From Megaustenia siamemsis (lineage: Eukaryota > Mollusca > Gastropoda > Stylommatophora > Ariophantidae), in contig JAVIAB010000008.1 in NCBI GenBank assembly GCA_032433765.1, positions 44,189,097 through 44,253,096 on the forward strand: DNA of 64,000 nucleotides, written 5' to 3'. Position numbers and translations under genes: made by a program. Every line of letters begins with the position of its first letter. Within the stretch, counting starts at the first letter, position 1. Under the pieces are notes generated by a model. The model saw nothing but the letters and a program-made list of their open reading frames with translations. It was not told where the DNA came from and searched no databases. This document shows positions 60,101 through 63,033 of this stretch, piece after piece.

Positions 60101-60234
60101 ACTGAAAATAAAGATATGGATTTTGTGAATAAACATAATTGGACCTTTAAAAAATGTGTGCCAATCGCAGTAAAAATAAAATTAAACTGCAAAGTTAGAA
60201 AACAAAGGGTCACCTGTCCTTTGCTTTGCAGTCA
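22702..60234 (-). CDS. Seven-bladed WD40 protein gene, 11 exons (overview)
   Basis: Joined minus-strand exons, 5' to 3': 60234-60214 (probable), 59784-59713, 56176-56092, 52872-52728, 47223-47034, 40582-40474, 37069-37038, 35703-35604, 33407-33342, 27000-26908, 22833-22702. All junctions have AG acceptors and GT donors, and all phases match, giving about 347 residues without a stop until TGA. Seven blades can be laid out: [131 protein letters not shown]. The product is probably a scaffold propeller of unknown partner, cytosolic by lack of signal or membrane segment within what is visible. The initiator exon was not found. Introns hold most of the mobile DNA of this window. Confidence 0.88.
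23291..23632 (+). repeat. Duplicated intronic block, copy 1
   Basis: About 340 bp from AACTGAGATCTTTCTGCATC to GTTTCTTTAGACTATCT, repeated at 24330-24685 with few differences. A LINE-C fragment lies between the copies. Confidence 0.88.
23633..24280. mobile_element. LINE-C with inverted 5' part (twin priming)
   Basis: 23815-23633 on the minus strand reads [20 protein letters not shown] through FLTIETRK. At 23812 the plus strand starts ETRKRVLKC and continues to the (GAT)n tail near 24270. The two parts are adjacent in the family consensus (compare 41414-40882) but are in opposite orientations, with about 12 bp of overlap at the switch point. Confidence 0.82.
24330..24685 (+). repeat. Duplicated intronic block, copy 2
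   Basis: Second copy of 23291-23632; it has one extra segment around 24500-24530 (GTAATCTGTAAAGAGTTC). Confidence 0.88.
24690..25318. other. WD40 intron, nothing recognised
   Basis: No repeat-family match or exon-like segment was found. Confidence 0.4.
25333..25714 (+). mobile_element. LINE-A, 5'-truncated, with 14-bp TSD
   Basis: Flanked by AGTTTATCTCTGCA (25319-25332) and AGTTTACCTCTGCA (25715-25728), one mismatch. It covers the last part of the LINE-A ORF and the GAAGGTAGAAGAAGAAG-type tail. Several deletions relative to 31430-31830. Confidence 0.88.
25845..26090 (+). mobile_element. SINE-3 copy
   Basis: A box TGGTCTAGAGGTAAGACATT, B box GTTTGAATCCCACC, then CTCTGAGTAGTGAGGCCCAA and AAAGAACCCTTGGCAGTTGA. 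The 3' part is truncated against LINE-B. Confidence 0.8.
26095..26904 (+). mobile_element. LINE-B fragment ending at a splice donor
   Basis: Frame at 26095-26361 reads [20 protein letters not shown], then [17 protein letters not shown]. After frameshifts come the [19 protein letters not shown] region and the tail CTACGACTCGAAAGGTCAAT plus (GATA)n. The tail stops within a few bases of the WD40 exon donor at 26907. Confidence 0.85.
26908..27000 (-). CDS. WD40 gene, exon 10
   Basis: Acceptor CCTATAG|CTATACTG, donor CTAAAT|GTAAGTC. 31 codons, phase 0 on both sides: [16 protein letters not shown] and [15 protein letters not shown], the sixth blade. After the first intron bases the intron becomes LINE-B tail. 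Confidence 0.9.
27183..27373 (-). mobile_element. LINE-D, short, probable TSD
   Basis: Minus-strand copy of the last 190 bp of LINE-D with its (GAT)n tail. Flanks ATAGTTCTGTT (27172-27182) and ATAGTTCTATT (27374-27384) form an 11-bp TSD with one mismatch. Confidence 0.85.
27448..27985 (-). mobile_element. LINE-C fragment with internal repeat
   Basis: Plus-strand (CAT)n at 27453-27466, then reverse complement of LINE-C up to about 27845. A second partial copy of the segment CCAAGCCATTCTCTTAAGCT .. CTCTTCGTCCCTCAATTTTC follows at 27865-27940, so the copy is rearranged. Confidence 0.8.
28075..29105 (+). mobile_element. LINE-C RT with YVDD, longest LINE-C copy
   Basis: Fragments read [20 protein letters not shown], then [11 protein letters not shown], and after a frameshift [20 protein letters not shown], the catalytic palm motif C. 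The thumb ([17 protein letters not shown]), the [20 protein letters not shown] block and a (GAT)n tail follow. At least three frameshifts. It sits in a WD40 intron in the antisense orientation to the gene. Confidence 0.85.
29382..29981 (+). pseudogene. LINE-A endonuclease C-terminal part
   Basis: 199 residues, starting inside the APE-type endonuclease: [38 protein letters not shown], and the SDHHLL motif near residue 88, which carries the catalytic-site Asp-His pair. The tail is Lys/Glu-rich (linker to RT). The N-terminal endonuclease half is missing because of the 5' truncation. Confidence 0.8.
29996..30211 (+). pseudogene. LINE-A linker between endonuclease and RT
   Basis: 71 codons, Lys/Glu-rich ([19 protein letters not shown]), ending [13 protein letters not shown] and then TAG. 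The next frame continues [10 protein letters not shown] in the same phase, the usual lead into this RT type, so the stop is a nonsense mutation. Confidence 0.75.
30233..31813 (+). CDS. LINE-A reverse transcriptase, 526 residues open
   Basis: Non-LTR RT that would copy element RNA at a nicked target. Visible motifs: [13 protein letters not shown] (about residues 42-54), NYRGIMLLS (101-109), [15 protein letters not shown] (134-148), [12 protein letters not shown] with Asp171, [14 protein letters not shown] (226-239), DFADDIALL with Asp272/Asp273, [12 protein letters not shown], then [24 protein letters not shown] and [13 protein letters not shown] near the C-terminus. All three palm aspartates are present. 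Residue 231 is Glu where RQGC is usual, which may impair activity. The reading frame from 30212 is continuous to TAA at 31811. Clade not certain: it resembles craniofacial-development-protein-2-type RTs. Confidence 0.88.
   Translation: MNRPGSNNPPDILPAEEELHVNCGKPNIEEIMKAINILKNGKATGPDEIPSEAIKADTNTSTKMLHNLLGKIWEREEIPKDWKEGYMIKLPKKGSLQECTNYRGIMLLSVSGKILSRIILERLKEAIEKHLRDEQAGFRKNRSCADQITTLHIIVEQSLELKSPLYIGFIDYEKAFDSLDRRMLWKLLSHYGIPIKFINLIKTMYEGTKCSVVHEGQITEAFEIRMGVRQECLLSPFLFLLAIDWIMKITQNNRNGIQWSLTKQLDDLDFADDIALLSHRHQQMQDKMNILDERSQQIGLKINRDKTNIMRINTVGNNQIELGELPLLDVQSYIYLGSNIDKEGGTEKDTKIRISKARGAFIALGDIWKSKEIRLNTKIKIFNSNVKVVLLYGCETWRTTKLTITKIQTFINGCLRRIKGWKWQDKITNIELWKCTSQTPVDKEIQRRRWRWIGHTLRKPTESITQQALFWNPQGKRQRGRPRNSWRRQIEAEMKMMGKTWNDLKRMAKIRTTWKVFVEDLCSTES
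31869..33046 (+). mobile_element. LINE-I: RT fragment with C-terminal C2H2 finger
   Basis: A 289-residue frame (31869-32738) begins at RT motif [20 protein letters not shown] and contains [15 protein letters not shown], then [22 protein letters not shown] and GKRQIGRP. After one frameshift the end (32873-33055) reads [20 protein letters not shown] followed by Cys, a CxxC..H..C finger. A poly(A) run follows at 33032-33046. 5' half missing. Confidence 0.85.
33090..33149. repeat. (TA)n microsatellite
   Basis: About 30 uninterrupted AT dinucleotides directly downstream of LINE-I. Confidence 0.95.
33342..33407 (-). CDS. WD40 gene, exon 9
   Basis: Acceptor TTTTCAG|ATATGGG, donor AGCCAG|GTAGC. 22 codons, phase 0: [15 protein letters not shown] then DAINHSQ, completing blade five (LQ|IWD across the junction). 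Confidence 0.9.
33890..34075 (+). repeat. Dispersed repeat R2, copy 2
   Basis: Diverged match to 9730-9865: TGCAGGCAAGCTGGTGCTAA, GTCATGATGGAGATAGATGT, GGATCAAAAAGTGCAGATAT, TTGTAAACCACAGC. Confidence 0.6.
34250..34745 (-). mobile_element. LINE-F relic, second copy
   Basis: Same sequence as 440-930: GAGTCTATGCTTGCCAAATT, TTCTTTTAAGTGTCTCTCTG, TCTCAACACATGTTCAACAC. It includes a local triplication (next entry). Confidence 0.7.
34513..34614. repeat. 34-bp tandem triplication
   Basis: Three near-identical units containing GATTAGATCGTTGGTTGCAT then GGCCATTTCTCT, inside LINE-F. The sister copy at 440-930 has the unit only once, so the triplication came after insertion. Confidence 0.88.
34930..35515 (-). 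pseudogene. I/Nimbus-like LINE RNase H relic
   Basis: The minus strand reads [20 protein letters not shown], the CPGHAGVxGNExADRLA block of LINE RNase H domains, followed by [18 protein letters not shown], and preceded by [20 protein letters not shown]. Stops are present. The RT part is not found nearby. Confidence 0.7.
35604..35703 (-). CDS. WD40 gene, exon 8
   Basis: Acceptor CAACAG|AAAGTTC, donor TTACAG|GTATC. It completes a split Lys codon and encodes [16 protein letters not shown] then [17 protein letters not shown], most of blade five. Confidence 0.92.
35880..36080 (+). mobile_element. LINE-C 3' end
   Basis: Resembles 22170-22345: GATAGAGGGATACAGAGAGA, ACAACTGCAGAGAT, TCACCTATGCCTGAAGGCAC and a GATGATAA tail. 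Confidence 0.7.
36130..36530 (+). mobile_element. LINE-G relic, third copy
   Basis: GATGAAATGCCTCAGAAAAC, AAAGTGGTTTGAACATTTAA (KWFEHL), then TAGACCAAGAAGAAGATGGA (GRPRRRWI). Stops break the frame. Confidence 0.65.
37038..37069 (-). CDS. WD40 gene, exon 7 (32-bp microexon)
   Basis: Acceptor CTCAACAG|TATTGGG, donor ATCAA|GTAAGTAG. It encodes [10 protein letters not shown] plus two bases of a Lys codon. It supplies the WD dipeptide that ends blade four and exactly bridges the phase-0 end of exon 6 and the phase-2 start of exon 8; without it blade four would lack its last strand. Confidence 0.88.
37195..37405 (+). repeat. Dispersed repeat R2, copy 3
   Basis: Contains GGGCTGGAAGTGGTCAGTGA, CATCTCTCCATAGTGGTTCT, GGATGTGCTGGGCCAAAAAG. 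Collinear with 9605-9830. Confidence 0.65.
37410..38400. other. WD40 intron, mostly unrecognised
   Basis: The only pattern seen is a weak repeat: AAATAAGTTAATG-type motifs at about 37760, 37830 and 37890 inside units of 58-73 bp. Confidence 0.4.
38413..38665 (+). mobile_element. SINE-5, tRNA-headed
   Basis: Head with GCGTGGCCGTGCGGCTAAAA (A box) and GTGTTCGAAGCCTGCGG (B box), body with TCACACGTCGTGGCGACTGC, then CCAGTAATGGTACTATGTGT, ending in poly(T) at 38641-38665. Single copy here; TSD not identified. Confidence 0.75.
39001..39425 (+). mobile_element. LINE-C relic
   Basis: Contains AGCCAATTCTGATCTGTGGA, AGAATGTTGAGAAATCCTGG, AGAAAGAAACAATCAC and TGGCACAATAAACAGTCAAC, following 28680-29075 with many indels. 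Confidence 0.75.
39880..40380 (+). repeat. Dispersed repeat R1, copy 3, split by SINE-1
   Basis: Left part: GTGCTACTTTGTCTATTCAT and AGAGGTCACCAGAAGTGATA. Right part after the SINE: AGGAAGGTATATGGAGGGGG and AACTGTCAAATTTCTAA. Same order as 2450-2900. Confidence 0.75.
40025..40276 (-). mobile_element. SINE-1, full length, 12-bp TSD
   Basis: Flanked by AGGAAGGTATAT at 40013-40024 and 40277-40288. Minus-strand head GGGAGCCGCGATAGCTCAGT; poly(A) on plus at the left end. It lies inside R1, whose sequence continues uninterrupted after one TSD copy is removed. Confidence 0.93.
40474..40582 (-). CDS. WD40 gene, exon 6
   Basis: Acceptor TGTTTCAG|TGATGG, donor GTTCAG|GTAATT. Completes a split Ser codon and then [36 protein letters not shown]: the GH start and core strands of blade four. 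Confidence 0.92.
40773..40881 (-). mobile_element. SINE-2 fragment fused to a LINE-C end
   Basis: (ATCT)n tail at 40773-40800, then TTGTCCTTTTGAGCCGAAGA .. GGCACATATTGCAGAGATC. The SINE body then stops and the (CAT)n tail of LINE-C begins at once. Confidence 0.82.
40882..41415 (-). mobile_element. LINE-C, best-preserved thumb and C-terminus
   Basis: An open 173-residue minus-strand frame (41414-40893) starts [20 protein letters not shown], passes [37 protein letters not shown] and [16 protein letters not shown], and ends [11 protein letters not shown] before the (GAT)n tail. It serves as reference for the other LINE-C fragments. Confidence 0.9.
41416..41750 (+). repeat. Unclassified unit ending in poly(A)
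   Basis: About 330 bp of moderately GC-rich sequence (GTGGCTGTCCTGCTGCCTTG; CGAGGGACCCCTGTGCACAC) followed by a 23-bp poly(A) run. Probably a retroposed unit, but only one copy is seen here. Confidence 0.4.
41940..42341 (-). pseudogene. LINE-E C-terminus with zinc knuckle
   Basis: 133 codons: [20 protein letters not shown], then [20 protein letters not shown], the C-x-C...H...C knuckle that ends I-type and jockey-type polyproteins. The stop lies just before the short 3' UTR. Confidence 0.85.
42397..42690 (-). pseudogene. LINE-E RNase H domain
   Basis: Starts at the catalytic strand [19 protein letters not shown] (Asp of TDGS), then [14 protein letters not shown] (catalytic Glu) and [17 protein letters not shown] (catalytic Asp of TDA). 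The last catalytic residue would be in the following, shifted frame. Confidence 0.88.
42746..43261 (-). pseudogene. LINE-E region between RT and RNase H
   Basis: Reads [40 protein letters not shown] and [14 protein letters not shown], the connection region typical of RNase H-bearing LINEs. Shifted frame relative to the RT. Confidence 0.8.
43408..44247 (-). pseudogene. LINE-E reverse transcriptase
   Basis: 279 open residues: [79 protein letters not shown] (first Asp), [17 protein letters not shown] and [12 protein letters not shown] (YADD). All three palm aspartates are present. The frame stops after TLSPKQKA and resumes in the same frame at 43383. Confidence 0.9.
44931..45560 (-). pseudogene. 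LINE-E endonuclease
   Basis: The start [20 protein letters not shown] is near 45560; after a frameshift near 45470 the frame gives [32 protein letters not shown] (catalytic GDFN) and, at the end, GGSDHQPVF (catalytic SDH). These are the APE-type endonuclease landmarks. One more frameshift joins it to the linker frame (45045-44359). Confidence 0.85.
46026..46227 (-). mobile_element. LINE-D, short, perfect 9-bp TSD
   Basis: Flanks GTTTACGGT at 46017-46025 and 46228-46236. (CAT)n, GAGTGCCATCTCCGCAAC and the reverse complement of [10 protein letters not shown] codons. Probably inserted in or next to the LINE-E 5' region. Confidence 0.9.
46517..47020 (-). repeat. Dispersed repeat R1, copy 4, split by SINE-2
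   Basis: 46517-46707 matches 4540-4730 (GACATTGTAACA, AGAGCACCTAATGTTACATT, TAAGTGGTAGT). After the SINE the repeat resumes GATAGTTACAGATAGGTATC at 46988. The WD40 exon 5 donor lies a few bases further on. Confidence 0.75.
46708..46976 (+). mobile_element. SINE-2, probably full length, 10-bp TSD
   Basis: Flanked by ATCATAACTT at 46698-46707 and 46977-46986. 269 bp: 5' TCCTGTGTGTTACCGGGGCC, GGCATGACGTAAGAGGCGAC, middle GATCTCTGCAATATGTGCCA, 3' TTCGGCTCGAAAGGACAATA and (GATA)n. No clear tRNA A/B boxes were recognised. Other copies: 40773-40881 and 53013-53176. Confidence 0.92.
47034..47223 (-). CDS. WD40 gene, exon 5
   Basis: Acceptor TTTCTTAG|ATGCATC, donor GCCCAG|GTTAATG. It completes the Tyr codon split from exon 4 and encodes [20 protein letters not shown], then [19 protein letters not shown] and [17 protein letters not shown]: the end of blade two and all of blade three. 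Confidence 0.92.
47265..47525. repeat. 47-bp tandem array next to a WD40 acceptor
   Basis: About five units of 47 bp built from GATGTTGATAAACTGAATGA, TGATAATTTTAAATCACACA and ACACAAA. The array starts about 40 bp upstream (minus sense) of the exon 5 acceptor, where the branch point would be expected. Confidence 0.92.
47700..48120 (-). mobile_element. Old LINE RT C-terminal relic
   Basis: Minus-strand frames read [20 protein letters not shown] then QIKWFGHV, close in pattern to QFKWFGHLV of LINE-G, then [17 protein letters not shown]. Several stops. Confidence 0.55.
48130..49540. other. WD40 intron, nothing recognised
   Basis: No feature beyond short AT-rich open frames. Position 49320-49541 is open on the minus strand, but without splice signals in phase with the WD40 exons. 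Confidence 0.4.
49590..50995 (+). pseudogene. hAT-like transposase relic, plus strand
   Basis: Plus-strand fragments in the order of a hAT transposase: [56 protein letters not shown] then [18 protein letters not shown] (50046-50237; STRW is a common hAT signature), and near the C-terminus [20 protein letters not shown] (50840-50885), the dimerisation block with SSVE. Many stops; inactive. Confidence 0.7.
51074..51232 (-). mobile_element. LINE-B 3' end, 10-bp TSD
   Basis: 159 bp flanked by GAATTAATAT at 51064-51073 and 51233-51242. Begins CTATCTATTGACCTTTCGAG, the reverse complement of the LINE-B tail. Confidence 0.92.
51344..51698 (+). mobile_element. LINE-C 3' end, 13-bp TSD
   Basis: 355 bp flanked by ATAAACCATTTTA at 51331-51343 and 51699-51711. 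Contains AGAATGTTGAAAGTTCCCTG and a frame reading [20 protein letters not shown]. It ends CACATG without an extended (GAT)n tail. Confidence 0.92.
51880..51935. repeat. (ATCC)n microsatellite
   Basis: Imperfect CCAT/CCAC repeats directly joined to the LINE-B tail on its right; probably expanded from the (GATA)n tail or from the target. Confidence 0.8.
51936..52360 (-). mobile_element. LINE-B copy, minus strand
   Basis: Starts CTATTGACCTTTCGAGC. A minus-strand frame (52248-52051) reads [56 protein letters not shown]. Cut off near 52360. Confidence 0.88.
52728..52872 (-). CDS. WD40 gene, exon 4
   Basis: Acceptor TCTAACAG|ATCTATAG, donor GCCACTT|GTAAGTATG. Phase 0 in, phase 1 out. Encodes [36 protein letters not shown] and YSHIIIAT: end of blade one and first strands of blade two. 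Confidence 0.92.
52959..53386 (-). mobile_element. SINE-1 with an inserted SINE-2, 11-bp TSD
   Basis: Outer TSD TATATTCCTTA at 52948-52958 and 53387-53397. Left piece 52959-53012 and right piece 53184-53386 together make one SINE-1. Confidence 0.9.
53013..53176 (-). mobile_element. SINE-2, nested in SINE-1, 7-bp TSD
   Basis: Flanked by TGGTGTT at 53006-53012 and 53177-53183. Begins CTATCTATCGATCTATTGTC (inverted tail); 5'-truncated relative to 46708-46976. Confidence 0.9.
53905..54791. repeat. 22-bp AT-rich minisatellite, about 890 bp
   Basis: Repeats of ATTATTGTATATAATATTGT-type units (22 bp, with 10- and 12-bp sub-blocks GTATATTATT and GTATATAATATT). The array is interrupted by a SINE/LINE block and a small remainder, GTATTGTGTATAATATTG, follows at 55167-55184. 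Confidence 0.95.
54792..54872 (+). mobile_element. SINE-1 head only
   Basis: GAGCCGAGATAGCTCAGTGG .. GGGTTCGATCCCAACCGACG .. GCTTCCGGGTT. A and B boxes are both good here. The body is absent; LINE-B starts at the next base. Confidence 0.9.
54873..55166 (-). mobile_element. LINE-B fragment joined to the SINE-1 head
   Basis: Starts CTATCTATTGACCTTTCGAG (inverted tail) and runs back through the LNEIELL and KRKRRPR-type regions to TTATTATCTCTTCTCCGT, where minisatellite sequence resumes. Confidence 0.9.
55190..56085. other. WD40 intron, nothing recognised
   Basis: T-rich DNA without exon or repeat match. Confidence 0.4.
56092..56176 (-). CDS. WD40 gene, exon 3
   Basis: Acceptor TTTGATAG|AGAGTTG, donor ATTAAG|GTATATG. 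Completes a Leu codon and encodes [15 protein letters not shown] then [13 protein letters not shown]: the core of blade one. Confidence 0.9.
56940..57331 (+). pseudogene. mariner relic (transposase C-terminus and 3' end)
   Basis: Frames read [19 protein letters not shown] (the PYSPDLAPSDYHLFGPLK block carrying the last catalytic Asp), then [20 protein letters not shown] and [17 protein letters not shown] sequence. Near the end, GCCTTACTTTTTGAATGCTC then CTCGTA (57305-57331) looks like a mariner terminal inverted repeat. Several frameshifts and stops. Confidence 0.8.
57420..58755. other. WD40 intron, nothing recognised
   Basis: AT-rich. A 99-codon plus-strand frame at 58311-58610 has no recognisable domain, splice context or family match, so I do not call it. 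Confidence 0.4.
58774..59311 (-). mobile_element. LINE-D, longer copy, probable TSD
   Basis: Minus-strand frame (59288-59079) reads [40 protein letters not shown] and [13 protein letters not shown], then the GRGRPRLTW region. TAGGCAGT occurs on both sides (58760 and 59312). The (GAT)n tail is short. Confidence 0.85.
59713..59784 (-). CDS. WD40 gene, exon 2
   Basis: Donor AGAAGTCT|GTAAGC (59713/59712). Encodes [20 protein letters not shown] and IRS, ending in phase 2 as exon 3 requires. The acceptor is either GATAAG|GAAG (exon start 59784) or TTAG|ATAAGG (59789); the first fits the microexon at 60214-60234. Confidence 0.8.
60214..60234 (-). CDS. WD40 gene, possible 21-bp microexon
   Basis: GATTTTCAG|TGACTGC, then 21 bp, then ACAG|GTGACC. 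With phase 2 on both sides it reads DCKAKDR and continues into [10 protein letters not shown]. It is supported by splice signals, phase and composition, but the donor is weak and the piece is very short. Confidence 0.42.
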
Positions 60235-60399
60235 CTGAAAATCAATATTAATATTTTATAAAAAATACATGAAGACTAATAAAAGATTTATAAGCAAAAG
60301 AATGCAATAAAATTGGTGTTAAATTGCTCAAATTCAGTTATCCAAAAGCAAATTATGTTATAGTTAACTTATGATATGATTATCAACACTGCAATGCAG

Positions 60400-60965
60400 G
60401 CAAGCCCATAAATGCTCCGAACTTCTACTCAAAATATTCACCAATGTGCAGCAACTAACTGTCTCAGTTTTGTGTAGGTTGAAAATTCTTGTCATTTGTC
60501 AAGAATATTTCTTTATTTTGGCAATGTCAATATTTACCCTGAGGCTGTTAATTCCTGCCCTATCCATTTGGCTGTCAATCTGATATGATACCTGAACCAG
60601 CCAATCTATCTGCTCTTTTATTATCCCCAAAACCAGTGTGACCCAGTATGCACAAGAAGGTTACCCTGCAGATCTTTCATTTTTACACTAACTTCAACTA
60701 TTGCCTGCTGATAGAACCTGTCTTTACCTTGTGGATCAATTTCCTTGAGCCACTCAGCAAACAGAGGAGTGTAAACTTGTAATTATAAACAGATAAAATT
60801 GCTTGCATAACCATGATCTCCATTGTCATACTACAAATGGTCCTCATTTTGTAGGCAGCACTATATTCATATTAGCTCTACCACTGGAGCATGCAATAAA
60901 TACCCACAACAGTCCCAAGCACTCCATTGAGAATGCATTTGTGTAGATCAGAGAGTAAGTGTAAA
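60400..60965 (-). pseudogene. LINE RNase H relic
   Basis: The minus strand reads STNAFSMECLGLLWVFIAC near 60930 and, after stops, YWVTLVLGIIKEQIDWLVQV near 60640, which matches the WVPGHTGFxGNxxADxLA block of LINE RNase H domains with frameshifts. Old and inactive. Confidence 0.6.
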
Positions 60966-61054
60966 TGTCTTTGAAAATGAGGACATTAATCTAATCTGTG
61001 CTCTTTCAAATGTGACAATGACATAAAAATTAACTTATAATTTAAGCCATTTAT

Positions 61055-61178
61055 GGTAATTTCCTAGTTTGATCAGATATATTATTTCAGTTTGGAAGAG
61101 TGATGTCCCCTAAAATATGTCTGCCAAAATACAGTGGTTCTACGCATTCTTGGCGTTGGGGTCATTACGCTGGCATGT
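61055..61178 (+). repeat. Merlin left terminal inverted repeat
   Basis: About 124 bp, running from GGTAATTTCC to CGCTGGCATGT. It pairs with 62894-63025; the right arm has an 8-bp insertion duplicating part of AGAACCAC. Confidence 0.92.
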
Positions 61179-61395
61179 GTCACTCACACTGGCGTTTGGG
61201 TCAGCGTGGCGTTCGGGTCAGCGTCTGCGTCCAAATCGAGATGTTAATTAATAATTGGCTGAACCCCTATCCTTTCTTATGCTTCTTCTTACTAATTATC
61301 CGCCTATATATATAGGCTAGTTTGTCTAATATTTAAAAACCAGCTAAGCAGTTCTGAGTTCACTTACTTGAATTTGGTACTACTGTATTTGCAAA

Positions 61396-62379
61396 ATGAC
61401 CGGGCGACCTAGAGCCCCAACTGAAGTTGTGAATGTTGGGCAGATCATGACTTTTCATGACATCATTGCAGAGGATAGATGGAATTTACTAACTCTGATT
61501 CCCGAGATTGCCACTAATAAATTGTGTATTCAGTGGTTAGCTAAGCGTAGACTAATAATAAATATGTGTCTATGCAACATTTGTCATATGCCTGCGCGTT
61601 TAGTAGCCTACAGCAGAGGAGTAGATGGCTATCAGTGGTCATGTCAGGGGTGCAGTTTTGGAAAGTCCGTTCGTGATGGATCATTTTTCACAAAGAGCCA
61701 TCTATCACTAAAACAAATTTTAATTATGATCTACTGTTGGAGCAGCGATTTTCCACAGAGCTTGATCCAGCATGAGGCAGGCGTCAATAAAAATACTGTA
61801 GTGGATTGGTGTAATTTTTTACGCGAGGAATGTGAGAAATACATGGTCAGACACTTCAGTCAAATTGGTGGTATGGACATTCTAGGCCAACCAATCGTTG
61901 TGGAAATTGACGAGTCCAAATATTTTCACCGAAAATATCACAGGGGACAATGGAATGAGGGTCACTGGGTGTTCGGTGGAATAGAAAGGATTTCAGGAAA
62001 ATGCTTTCTAGTAGAAGTACCAGATCGCTCCGAGGCTACTTTAACAAAAGAGATAGTTGCCCATATTTTACCTGGAAGCCACATTATTTCTGACGGCTGG
62101 TCTGCATATGCCAATATCAGTCGAATTGCAAATGGTATTTATACCCATTGTTCAGTCATCCATCAAGAGAATTTTGTCGACCCAGATGATCCCGAAATTC
62201 ACACACAGAATATTGAAAATATGTGGATGCGGGCCAAAAGGAAATTGAAGAGACAGTTCGGCACTAGGCGTACATTGTTCCCATCGTTTCTACACGAGTT
62301 CGCCTTCAGAAATGAAATCAGACAAGGAAACGTCCTAGGGACGCTAATTACAGGAATTGCAGAGAGTTATCCTGTGTAA
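61396..62379 (+). CDS. Merlin transposase, 327 residues
   Basis: DDE-type transposase of the Merlin/IS1016 (ISXO2-like) group that would cut and paste elements with the GGTAATTTCC ends. In order: N-terminal region; zinc ribbon with Cys60, Cys63, Cys83 and Cys86 (CNIC..CQGC); a helix-turn-helix-like stretch at about 118-142 (SLIQHEAGVNKNTVVDWCNF); catalytic core with Asp172 in VVEIDESKYF, Asp233 in IISDGWSAY and Glu274 in HTQNIENMW, followed by a basic RAKRKLKRQFGTRR tail segment. ATG at 61396 is the first start after the left end; TAA at 62377-62379. Length fits the family, no intron, no stop, all catalytic residues present, so the protein may be functional. Confidence 0.95.
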   Translation: MTGRPRAPTEVVNVGQIMTFHDIIAEDRWNLLTLIPEIATNKLCIQWLAKRRLIINMCLCNICHMPARLVAYSRGVDGYQWSCQGCSFGKSVRDGSFFTKSHLSLKQILIMIYCWSSDFPQSLIQHEAGVNKNTVVDWCNFLREECEKYMVRHFSQIGGMDILGQPIVVEIDESKYFHRKYHRGQWNEGHWVFGGIERISGKCFLVEVPDRSEATLTKEIVAHILPGSHIISDGWSAYANISRIANGIYTHCSVIHQENFVDPDDPEIHTQNIENMWMRAKRKLKRQFGTRRTLFPSFLHEFAFRNEIRQGNVLGTLITGIAESYPV

Positions 62380-62403
62380 AATCATCACATCCCTGCAAAC
62401 TAC

Positions 62404-62534
62404 TGTCCTTTTCAGGACAACATAAGATTGCTCCAAACCTGCCCACTTCACAACTGTCCTTTTCAGGACAACCAAACATTTACAATTAACTATTTTAGAT
62501 TGCCTAGAGTTTTCACTATGGTCCTTTTGAGGAC
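62404..62534. repeat. Merlin subterminal palindromes
   Basis: TGTCCTTTTCAGGACA at 62404-62419 and again at 62455-62470, and the variant GTCCTTTTGAGGAC at 62521-62534. Each is a 6-bp-arm inverted repeat, located between the transposase stop and the right end. Confidence 0.88.
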
Positions 62535-62893
62535 TTTCATCACACTCGTTGTTATTCTCAAGCTCCGCACCAGATTGCTAATCGCTGACAGGTAATTTGA
62601 GGTAATACAGACGTTGCATTGTGTTTCGTAAAGCTATTTCTAGATATTTTTTGTATTTATGTGTGTGTATGTGCATTTTAATTAATAGCCAAAGTTTGAC
62701 AATCTTCCAACATTTGGCAGTAAATTACGGCGATTGGTAATCAACCGCACAATTCCCTTCGATCAGAAGATCATAATTAGGCCGAGTGGCGTCATTTTTG
62801 TCACGCGTTATAATATATTTATAAATATTTAACACTAAAGCTAAACCTAACCCCTGGACCCAACGCCCAATCAACAGATACTCCGAAATGATT

Positions 62894-63025
62894 ACATGCC
62901 AGCGTAATGACCCCAACGCCAAGAATGCGTAGAACCACAGAACCACTGTATTTTGGCAGACATATTTTAGGGGACATCACTCTTCCAAACTGAAATAATA
63001 TATCTGATCAAACTAGGAAATTACC
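62894..63025 (-). repeat. Merlin right terminal inverted repeat
   Basis: Reverse complement of the left repeat, 132 bp because of the 8-bp insertion near 62935. Confidence 0.92.
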
Positions 63026-63033
63026 CCATTTAT

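Larger units (their letters stand above)
61055..63025 (+). mobile_element. Merlin DNA transposon, intact, 8-bp TSD
   Basis: 1971 bp flanked by CCATTTAT at 61047-61054 and 63026-63033. The ends are long inverted repeats starting GGTAATTTCCTAGTTTGATC. One uninterrupted transposase ORF lies inside. 8-9 bp TSDs and an IS1016/IS1595-type transposase are the defining traits of the Merlin superfamily. Inserted in or upstream of the 5' part of the WD40 gene. Confidence 0.95.

Noticed and set aside
60214..60234. Reading the 21-bp microexon in phase 0
   Set aside because: It would begin with TGA; only the phase-2 reading is open, so the feature is kept with low confidence in that phase.
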